DNA from: Stenotrophomonas sp.
GTDB lineage: Bacteria > Pseudomonadota > Gammaproteobacteria > Xanthomonadales > Xanthomonadaceae
Assembly: GCA_003510825.1 (NCBI GenBank)
Contig: DOKO01000437.1
Coordinates: 1 to 7,073, forward strand
DNA: 7,073 nt
Direction: 5' to 3'
This document shows positions 1 to 4,204 of this stretch, piece by piece. The notes under the pieces were generated by a model. The model made no database searches. It was not told the DNA's origin and saw only the letters and a program-made list of their open reading frames with translations. Each line of letters begins with the position of its first letter. The stretch's first letter is position 1. A program made the position numbers and the translations under genes.

Positions 1-963
1 CAGGGTCGGCATGCGCGGGTCCTCCCAGCCGTCCACCAGCTGCTCGGTGACCAGCGCCATCAGCTTGCGCTTGCTCATCACGGTGTAGTTGATGTTCAGG
101 CGCGAGAACTCGATCTGGCGCGGCTTGGCGGCTTCGCGCGGCAGGCCGGCGTCGACCAGCGGCTGGGTCAGCGCATCGTCATGGGCGAAATCGACGTTGT
201 CCACGCACCAGTCGTACAGCGGGCGGTGGTCTTCGAATTCCAGCGTGCACAGCGAGTGGGTGATGCCCTCGATGGAATCGCCCAGTGCATGGGCGAAGTC
301 GTACATCGGGTAGATCGGCCACGCGTTGCCGGTGTTCTGGTGCTCGACGTGCTTGATGCGGTACAGGGCCGGATCGCGCAGGTTGATGTTGCCGCTGGCC
401 ATGTCGATCTTGGCGCGCACGGTGCGCGCACCGTCCGGGAATTCACCGGCACGCATGCGGCGGAACAGGTCGAGGTTTTCCTCGACGCTGCGGTCGCGCC
501 ACGGCGACGGGCGGCCCGGCTCGGTGAGGGTGCCGCGGTAGGCACGCACTTCCTCGGCCGACAGGTCGCAGACGTAGGCCTTGCCCTGTTCGATCAGCTT
601 CTCGGCGGCCAGGTAATAGGTCTGGAAGTAATCCGAGGCGTGGCGCAGCTCGTTCCAGGTGAAGCCCAGCCAGCGCACGTCGTCCTGGATGGCGGCCACG
701 TACTCGGGGTCTTCCTTGGCCGGGTTGGTGTCGTCGAAGCGCAGGTTGCAGACGCCGCTGAACTCACCGGCCAGGCCGAAGTTCAGGCAGATCGACTTGG
801 CATGGCCGATGTGCAGGTAGCCATTCGGCTCGGGCGGGAAGCGGGTCTTGATCGCCTGGTGCTTACCGCTGGCCAGGTCCTCGCGCACGATCTGGCGGAT
901 GAAATCGCGCTTCTCGTGGCTGTCGGCGGGGGTCTCGGGGCTGGCGGGGGTGTGCTCGGACAT
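1..963 (-). CDS. glnS: Glutaminyl-tRNA synthetase, N-terminal 321 codons (partial at window edge)
   Basis: This is a cytoplasmic class I aminoacyl-tRNA synthetase that charges tRNA-Gln with glutamine using ATP. My reading of the minus strand from the ATG at 963 stays open to base 1, giving 321 codons of an enzyme usually about 550-580 residues; the anticodon-binding C-terminus lies outside. The class I signature PEPNGYLHIGHAKS (HIGH at residues 51-54) and the KMSKS-equivalent VMSKRKL (residues 295-301) are both present. Other blocks typical of GlnRS are LRFDDTNPAKED (74-85), SPWRDRSVEENL (153-164) and the GITHSLCTLEFEDHRPLYDW block (233-252). Compared with the E. coli enzyme as I remember it, there is a short N-terminal extension and roughly 18 extra residues (about 257-280) before PRQIEFSRLN. 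No good Shine-Dalgarno is visible before the start. It is divergent from the DUF2007 gene. Identification is very secure. Confidence 0.97.
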   Translation of the reverse strand, partial: MSEHTPASPETPADSHEKRDFIRQIVREDLASGKHQAIKTRFPPEPNGYLHIGHAKSICLNFGLAGEFSGVCNLRFDDTNPAKEDPEYVAAIQDDVRWLGFTWNELRHASDYFQTYYLAAEKLIEQGKAYVCDLSAEEVRAYRGTLTEPGRPSPWRDRSVEENLDLFRRMRAGEFPDGARTVRAKIDMASGNINLRDPALYRIKHVEHQNTGNAWPIYPMYDFAHALGDSIEGITHSLCTLEFEDHRPLYDWCVDNVDFAHDDALTQPLVDAGLPREAAKPRQIEFSRLNINYTVMSKRKLMALVTEQLVDGWEDPRMPTL

Positions 964-1036
964 GAGTCGGCGAAAGAGAAAGGCAGAAAGACCAACAGTT
1001 TAGCGCGTCAGGGGCGGGGCTGCCCGGTCGGGGTAG

Positions 1037-1060
1037 GTAGCGCCGGGCCACGCCCGGCGA
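1037..1060 (+). repeat. GTAG-headed palindrome (SMAG-type REP element)
   Basis: GTAG (1037-1040) is followed directly by a perfect 8-bp stem, CGCCGGGC (1041-1048) and GCCCGGCG (1052-1059), with the 3-nt loop CAC. A GTAG head joined to a short GC-rich hairpin is the hallmark of the SMAG repeats of Stenotrophomonas maltophilia, which are thought to be spread by REP-associated tyrosine transposases. It sits in the 157-nt spacer between the divergent genes glnS and the DUF2007 gene. Nothing else in the spacer is convincing: TAAACT read on the minus strand near 998-1003 could be a -10 for glnS, but no matching -35 is seen. Confidence 0.7.
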
Positions 1061-1120
1061 GCGCGGCGGCGCGATTCAGGCCCCGGGCGTATGCTGGACC
1101 CCTGTCCCGAGGAGCCGCCC

Positions 1121-1384
1121 ATGCACATCGTGTACAAGGCCGACAATCTGTTCGACGCCCACCTGGTCAAGCACGCGCTGGAGGATGCCGGCATCCCCGC
1201 GTTCGTGTTCGGCGAGCAGCTGCTGGGCGGCATGGGCGAGCTGCCTTTGTTCGGCGTGCTGCGGGTCGGCATCCCCGACGTGGCACGGCCGCAGGCCGAG
1301 GAGATCATCGCCGCGCTGGACTTGGGCCAGGGCCCGTCCGACCCCATTTCAGACGCAGACGATTGGGCCGGACAGCCGGCGTAG
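1121..1384 (+). CDS. DUF2007-type small protein (putative signal-transducing domain)
   Basis: An 87-residue cytoplasmic protein with no signal peptide or membrane segment. The N-terminal pattern, KADNLFDAHLVKHALEDAGI then PAFVFGEQLLGG and GELPLFGVLRVGIPD, followed by a helix rich in Glu/Ala (AEEIIAALD), matches the DUF2007 family, a ferredoxin-like fold labelled a putative prokaryotic signal-transducing protein; no biochemical role is firmly known. The tail after residue 70 is acidic (SDADDW) and probably flexible. I chose the ATG at 1121 because GAGGAG (1109-1114) lies 6 nt upstream and the conserved domain begins there; the in-frame ATG at 1091 has no such site. The stop codon overlaps the ribosome binding site of msrA, so the two genes are likely co-transcribed. 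Family assignment is by motif memory. Confidence 0.85.
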   Translation: MHIVYKADNLFDAHLVKHALEDAGIPAFVFGEQLLGGMGELPLFGVLRVGIPDVARPQAEEIIAALDLGQGPSDPISDADDWAGQPA

Positions 1385-1387
1385 GAG
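1383..1387 (+). promoter_or_regulatory. msrA ribosome binding site overlapping the upstream stop codon
   Basis: AGGAG lies 6 nt before the msrA ATG at 1394. Its first two bases are the last two bases of the TAG stop of the DUF2007 gene (1382-1384). This supports the msrA start choice and suggests that ribosomes finishing the first gene could help initiation on the second. Confidence 0.75.
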
Positions 1388-1393
1388 CGCATC

Positions 1394-2080
1394 ATGTTGG
1401 GAATCAGCCAGGGCATCCTCGGCATCGGGGCCTTCAAGCAGCGCCTGCCGCGCCCGGAAGAGGCACTGCCGGGCCGCGACCAGCCGCTGCCGCTGCACAG
1501 CAACCAGCACTTCGTGAACAGCCATCCGCTGAAGGACCGCTTCGCCGGCCTGCAGCAGATCCGCTTCGCGCTGGGCTGCTTCTGGGGCGCCGAGCGCAAG
1601 TTCTGGACCGAGCCGGGCGTGTACAGCACCTCGGTCGGCTATGCCGGTGGCGTTACCCCGAACCCGACCTATGAAGAGGTCTGCTCGGGCCTGACCGGCC
1701 ACACCGAGGTGGTGCAGGTGGTGTTCGACCCGGCGGTGGTGAGCCTGGAGCGGCTGCTGCAGCTGTTCTGGGAGAGCCACGACCCGACCCAGGGCATGCG
1801 CCAGGGCAACGACACGGGCACCCAGTACCGCTCGGCGATCCACGCCACCGACGAGGCCCAGTATGCGGCGGCGCTGGCCAGCCGCGAGGCCTACCAGGCG
1901 CAGCTGGACGCGTCCGGCTACGGGCCGATCACCACCGAGATCGTGTACCCGGCGCCGGAGTACTACTACGCCGAGGATTACCACCAGCAGTATCTGGCGA
2001 AGAACCCGAACGGGTATTGCGGGATTGGTGGCACCGGCGTGAGCTGCCCGATCGGGTTGGATGTGGAGGCGCCGCGCTGA
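1394..2080 (+). CDS. msrA: Peptide methionine-S-sulfoxide reductase MsrA
   Basis: MsrA reduces the S-epimer of methionine sulfoxide in free or protein-bound methionine, using thioredoxin as final donor; it is a cytoplasmic oxidative-damage repair enzyme. The 228-residue product has the catalytic motif GCFWG (residues 61-65, Cys62), the substrate-pocket blocks VGYAGGVTPNPTYEEVCSGL and TGHTEVV, the GNDTGTQYRSAI block (138-149), and a C-terminal GYCGIGGTGVSCP segment with Cys209 and Cys218 as likely resolving cysteines. E. coli MsrA is about 212 residues with the same three-cysteine plan, but its last two cysteines are 8 apart rather than the 9 seen here. The first 55 residues resemble the E. 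coli N-terminal extension (PEEALPGRDQPLPL). There is no signal peptide, so this is the cytoplasmic type and not fused to MsrB. It follows the DUF2007 gene by 9 nt and is convergent with tal; its link to peroxide stress fits the neighbouring ahp/oxyR genes. Confidence 0.97.
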   Translation: MLGISQGILGIGAFKQRLPRPEEALPGRDQPLPLHSNQHFVNSHPLKDRFAGLQQIRFALGCFWGAERKFWTEPGVYSTSVGYAGGVTPNPTYEEVCSGLTGHTEVVQVVFDPAVVSLERLLQLFWESHDPTQGMRQGNDTGTQYRSAIHATDEAQYAAALASREAYQAQLDASGYGPITTEIVYPAPEYYYAEDYHQQYLAKNPNGYCGIGGTGVSCPIGLDVEAPR

Positions 2081-2089
2081 CGCGCGGAG

Positions 2090-2106
2090 GTCCGCCTGCG
2101 GCGGGC
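2090..2106 (+). other. Small GC-rich hairpin just after the msrA stop
   Basis: GTCCGCC (2090-2096) pairs with GGCGGGC (2100-2106) around the loop TGC, with one G-U pair. It begins 10 nt after the msrA stop and has no T-tract, so it is not an intrinsic terminator by itself; it could protect the mRNA 3' side. Confidence 0.4.
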
Positions 2107-2138
2107 AACGTCAACGTCAACGTCAACGTCAACGTCAA
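2106..2138 (+). repeat. Hexamer tandem repeat (CAACGT)5 plus CAA
   Basis: Five perfect copies of CAACGT (2106-2135) and a half copy CAA run without interruption. On the minus strand this reads (ACGTTG)n or TTGACG units. It lies between msrA and the first composite element. Hexamer copy number of this sort can vary by slippage; being outside any gene, a change in number would not cause a frameshift. Confidence 0.95.
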
Positions 2139-2170
2139 AAGCTGAAGCGGCTCTGGGTTGCTGATGGTTG

Positions 2171-2292
2171 GGCGGGACGGGGGCGGCTGGCAGGACACGC
2201 CGTAAACCCATCCATGGGGGCTCGTAGGCGCCATCCATGGCGCCTGCGGTCCTGCCAGCCGCCCCCGTCCCGCCTTCGACAGTTTCCCGGTG
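2171..2292 (+). repeat. Composite structured element, copy A (26-bp arms with two internal hairpins)
   Basis: A perfect 26-bp inverted repeat (2171-2196 with 2249-2274) encloses 52 nt. Inside, on the plus strand, are two hairpins: CCC-ATCCAT-GGG (2208-2219) and GGCGCC-ATCCAT-GGCGCC (2227-2244), separated by GGCTCGTA. The right arm is followed directly by TTCGACAGTTTCC (2275-2287) and CGGTG. Read on the plus strand it would be in the 3' untranslated region of msrA mRNA and would fold into a long stem closing a three-way junction. Copy B near tal has the same plan with different arm sequence. I recall similar sequences as common intergenic repeats in Xanthomonadaceae but cannot put a reliable name to the family. 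Confidence 0.85.
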
Positions 2293-2332
2293 ACGGTGGG
2301 CAAGAGCATTGGGTTTCTGACGAACTGATGGA

Positions 2333-2372
2333 AAAGAAAAAGGACGCGGCTTTCGCCGCGTCCTTTTTCTTT
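2333..2372 (+). terminator. Bidirectional rho-independent terminator between msrA and tal
   Basis: An 18-bp perfect inverted repeat (2333-2350 with 2355-2372) has loop TTTC. The GC-rich core GGACGCGGC/GCCGCGTCC is flanked by A-rich sequence on the left and TTTTTCTTT on the right, so it ends with a T-tract on either strand. It is well placed to stop msrA transcripts from the left and tal transcripts from the right. Confidence 0.93.
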
Positions 2373-2389
2373 GGTTCTGCAGTGCTCTT

Positions 2390-2414
2390 GTAGAGCCGAG
2401 CCATGCTCGGCTGC
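2390..2414 (+). repeat. GTAG-headed palindrome (SMAG-type REP element), second copy
   Basis: GTAG (2390-2393) is followed by a perfect 8-bp stem AGCCGAGC (2394-2401) and GCTCGGCT (2405-2412) with loop CAT. The GTAG head and 3-nt loop match the copy at 1037, while the stem sequence differs. It lies between the bidirectional terminator and composite element copy B. Confidence 0.72.
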
Positions 2415-2461
2415 GAGCAAGCGAAGCGCGCGACCCGCGGTTGCTCTTCTTTCTTTCTTCC
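2415..2461 (+). terminator. Possible weak plus-strand terminator with pyrimidine-rich tail
   Basis: GAGCAA (2415-2420) can pair with TTGCTC (2441-2446), with GCG/CGC just inside, and is followed by the pyrimidine run TTCTTTCTTTCTTCC (2447-2461). This resembles a back-up stop for plus-strand transcripts that pass the strong terminator at 2333. The loop is long and the tail is broken by C residues, so this is tentative. Confidence 0.35.
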
Positions 2462-2473
2462 GTGGCGGGCGGC

Positions 2474-2594
2474 CACCGGAAACTGTCGAAGGCAGGGCGG
2501 GTGGGTCGTGCAGGGGCGTGAGCCGCATGGATGCGGCGACCGAGCTTACATGGACGTACTTGCAGCGTCCCCTGCACGGCCCACCCGCCCTGCC
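2474..2594 (-). repeat. Composite structured element, copy B (26-bp arms with two internal hairpins)
   Basis: Arms 2491-2516 and 2569-2594 pair over 26 positions, with one non-Watson-Crick position (2506/2579, T and G on the plus strand, G-U in a plus-strand RNA), and enclose 52 nt, the same size as copy A. On the minus strand, which is the tal transcript sense, the interior has a hairpin UAC-GUCCAU-GUA and then GCCGC-AUCCAU-GCGGC (2522-2537 on the plus strand). The flank TTCGACAGTTTCC read on the minus strand (2478-2490) abuts the arm, as in copy A. The element lies downstream of tal in the same relation that copy A has to msrA. Confidence 0.85.
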
Positions 2595-2633
2595 TACCGC
2601 AAGACCCAGCGCGGCTTTTGCTTCAACGCGACC

Positions 2634-2653
2634 AGCCCCCGCCACGAGGGGCT
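2634..2653 (-). other. Small hairpin just after the tal stop
   Basis: On the minus strand AGCCCC pairs with GGGGCT (2648-2653 with 2634-2639) about 17 nt beyond the tal stop. No T-tract follows, so it is not a clear intrinsic terminator. It may mark the 3' side of tal mRNA before element B and the shared terminator. Confidence 0.35.
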
Positions 2654-2669
2654 CAGCCGTTCGCCGCAA

Positions 2670-3626
2670 TCACAGTTCCGAACGGATCCGCTCGCGCAGT
2701 GCCTGCAGATCCTTGGCAAACGCATCAATACCCGTCGCCAGCTTCTCGGTCGCCATCGGGTCCGCGGCCAGATCCGCCGCGAACTTCGCCGCGTCGATCG
2801 GAGTGACCGCCACGCCGTCGGCCGCACCGGCCACCAGCTTGCGCGGCAGCTCGCCGTGGTCGGCGTCCAGCTTCTCCAGCAGGTCCGGCGAAATCGTCAG
2901 GCGGTCGCAGCCGGCCAGCGCTTCGATCTGCGCGGTCGAACGGAACGAGGCGCCCATCACCACCGTCGGCGAACCGCGGCGCTTGAACTCGGCATACACG
3001 CCGCGCACGAACTTCACGCCCGGGTCTTCGTCGATGTTGGCCGGGGTCTGGCCGTTGGCCACGTACCAGTCCAGGATGCGGCCGACGAACGGCGAGATCA
3101 GGAACGCGCCGGCTTCGCTGCAGGCCAGGGCCTGGGTCGGGTTGAAGATCAGGGTCAGGTTGCAGTCGATGCCCTCGGCCTGCAGGATGCGCGCGGCTTC
3201 CACGCCTTCCCAGGTCGCGGCGATCTTGATCAGGATCTTCTCGCGCGGCACGCCGGCATCGGCGTACATCTGGATGAACTGGCGGGCCTTGGCCACGGTG
3301 GCTTCGGTGTCGTGGGCCTGGTCGGCGTCCACTTCGGTGGACACGCGGCCCGGCACCAGCGTGCTCAGCAGCGCGCCGACGCCGATGGTCAGGCGGTCGG
3401 CCACGGCGTGCACCACGGCTTCGCGGTCACCGCCCTGCTGGCGGCCCCAGGCCAGTTCGCGTTCGATCAGCTCGGCATAGACCGGCAGGTCCAGCGCCTT
3501 CTTCACCAGGGTCGGGTTGGTGGTGCAATCCACCGGCTGCAGGCGCTTGATCGCGTCGTAGTCACCGGTATCGGCGACAACCACCGACAGTTCGCGCAGC
3601 TGGGACAGTTTGGACGGGGTACTCAT
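2670..3626 (-). CDS. tal: Transaldolase (TalB type)
   Basis: Transaldolase moves a three-carbon dihydroxyacetone unit from sedoheptulose 7-phosphate to glyceraldehyde 3-phosphate in the non-oxidative pentose phosphate pathway, in the cytoplasm. The 318-residue product matches the usual 317 of E. coli TalB. The Schiff-base lysine is Lys134 in KILIKIAATWEG, and the catalytic acids correspond to Asp19 (VVADTGD) and Glu98 (GRVSTEVDA); all three sit two residues beyond the E. coli positions. CTTNPTLV (34-41) and LTLIFNPTQALACSEAGA (157-174) are further family signatures. The start at 3626 has AGGAG 6-7 nt upstream. It begins 50 nt after the rnk stop on the same strand, so co-transcription with rnk is plausible, which would place a pentose phosphate enzyme behind the peroxide-response genes. 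No truncation or odd composition is seen. Confidence 0.97.
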   Translation of the reverse strand: MSTPSKLSQLRELSVVVADTGDYDAIKRLQPVDCTTNPTLVKKALDLPVYAELIERELAWGRQQGGDREAVVHAVADRLTIGVGALLSTLVPGRVSTEVDADQAHDTEATVAKARQFIQMYADAGVPREKILIKIAATWEGVEAARILQAEGIDCNLTLIFNPTQALACSEAGAFLISPFVGRILDWYVANGQTPANIDEDPGVKFVRGVYAEFKRRGSPTVVMGASFRSTAQIEALAGCDRLTISPDLLEKLDADHGELPRKLVAGAADGVAVTPIDAAKFAADLAADPMATEKLATGIDAFAKDLQALRERIRSEL

Positions 3627-3676
3627 TACGGCTCCTGGTGCAGGGAAATCGAATCGCGCGCGGTGCGCAGCGGTAA

Positions 3677-4081
3677 TCAGGGACGGTCGTTGTGGACCGC
3701 AGTCACGCGCAGGCGCAGCTTGCGGCCGCCGGGCGCGTTCCAGTCGATGCTCTGGCCGATGGCCAGGCCAAGCAGGGCACTGCCGACCGGGGCCAGCACG
3801 GAAACCTTGCCTTCATCGACATTGGCTTCGCGGGGGAAGACCAGGGTCAGGACGTGCTTCTCGCCCGACACTTCATCTTCGCACTCCACGCGCGAATGCA
3901 TCATGACGATGCCTTCGGGAATCTGGTCCGGCGCCAGCACGGTGGCCCGGTTGAGTTCTTCGGCAAGCGCGAGCGCGGCAGGCGTCTGGCTCAGCGCAGG
4001 CGAATCAAGCATGGCCTCGAGGCGGTCCATGTCGAAGGTCGACACAGTGATGGACGGCGGCAGGCCGCTGGCGGTGTTCAT
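3677..4081 (-). CDS. rnk: Rnk-like regulator of nucleoside diphosphate kinase (GreA/GreB C-terminal fold)
   Basis: A 134-residue cytoplasmic protein, close to the 136 residues of E. coli Rnk. Rnk has a short N-terminal helical region and a GreA/GreB-type FKBP-like C-terminal domain that binds RNA polymerase; genetically it was linked to nucleoside diphosphate kinase levels. Visible matches are ITVSTFDMDRLEAML (11-25), MHSRVECEDEVSGEKHVLTL (61-80) and the strongly conserved VLAPVGSALLGLAIGQSIDW (95-114) followed by PGG. I chose the ATG at 4081 because AAGGAG lies 7 nt upstream; the in-frame ATG at 4183 would extend into the hairpin after oxyR and adds unrelated sequence. It follows oxyR by 123 nt. 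In Xanthomonas an orfX follows oxyR; this may be its equivalent, which I infer from position only. The Rnk call itself is confident. Confidence 0.92.
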   Translation of the reverse strand: MNTASGLPPSITVSTFDMDRLEAMLDSPALSQTPAALALAEELNRATVLAPDQIPEGIVMMHSRVECEDEVSGEKHVLTLVFPREANVDEGKVSVLAPVGSALLGLAIGQSIDWNAPGGRKLRLRVTAVHNDRP

Positions 4082-4109
4082 GGTGGTGCTCCTTGATTGA
4101 AAGCCATGC

Positions 4110-4136
4110 AAAAGGCGGCACCACCTGGCGCCGCCT
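4110..4136 (-). terminator. Terminator-like hairpin between oxyR and rnk
   Basis: Read on the minus strand, AGGCGGCGCC pairs with GGTGCCGCCT (10 bp with one G-U) around loop AGGT, followed by TTTTGC. This has the form of an intrinsic terminator with a short T-tract, 68 nt after the oxyR stop. It may end or reduce ahpF-oxyR transcripts before rnk. Confidence 0.65.
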
Positions 4137-4204
4137 GACTGTATTGTGGGGACAAATGCGGCCGGAATCGACTCCCGCCGCAACAGCGCGCCGGCGCTGC
4201 CGGA

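Noticed and set aside
1091..1120. An upstream start for the DUF2007 gene at 1091
   Set aside because: There is no ribosome binding site before it, and the family-like sequence starts at 1121 behind GAGGAG.
964..1120. Promoter boxes in the glnS/DUF2007 divergent spacer (TAAACT on the minus strand, TATGCT at 1090-1095 on the plus strand)
   Set aside because: Each resembles a -10 box, but neither has a convincing -35 at the right distance, so I do not list them as features.
181..1674. A plus-strand open frame of 497 codons crossing glnS, the DUF2007 gene and the start of msrA
   Set aside because: It overlaps three recognised genes in other frames, has low-complexity Ala/Arg/Gly content, and no recognisable domain.
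2106..2138. The repeat array considered as a CRISPR
   Set aside because: The units are contiguous 6-mers with no spacers, and there are no cas genes.
2224..2247. GTAG followed by a hairpin inside composite element A, considered as a third SMAG repeat
   Set aside because: In the alignment with copy B the same position reads CGGTC, so the GTAG is not a separate head; the hairpin is an integral part of the composite element.
1929..2669. Several open frames inside the msrA-tal intergenic region on both strands
   Set aside because: They are translations of the structured repeats and the hexamer array (for example Leu-Thr runs); the conservation pattern between copies is base pairing, not codons.
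2403..4100. A plus-strand open frame of 565 codons across element B, tal and rnk
   Set aside because: It is antisense to tal and rnk, and its beginning is simply the translated hairpin element.
4082..4183. An upstream start for rnk at 4183
   Set aside because: The added 34 residues run through the terminator-like hairpin and have no match to Rnk; the ATG at 4081 has a clear AAGGAG at proper spacing.
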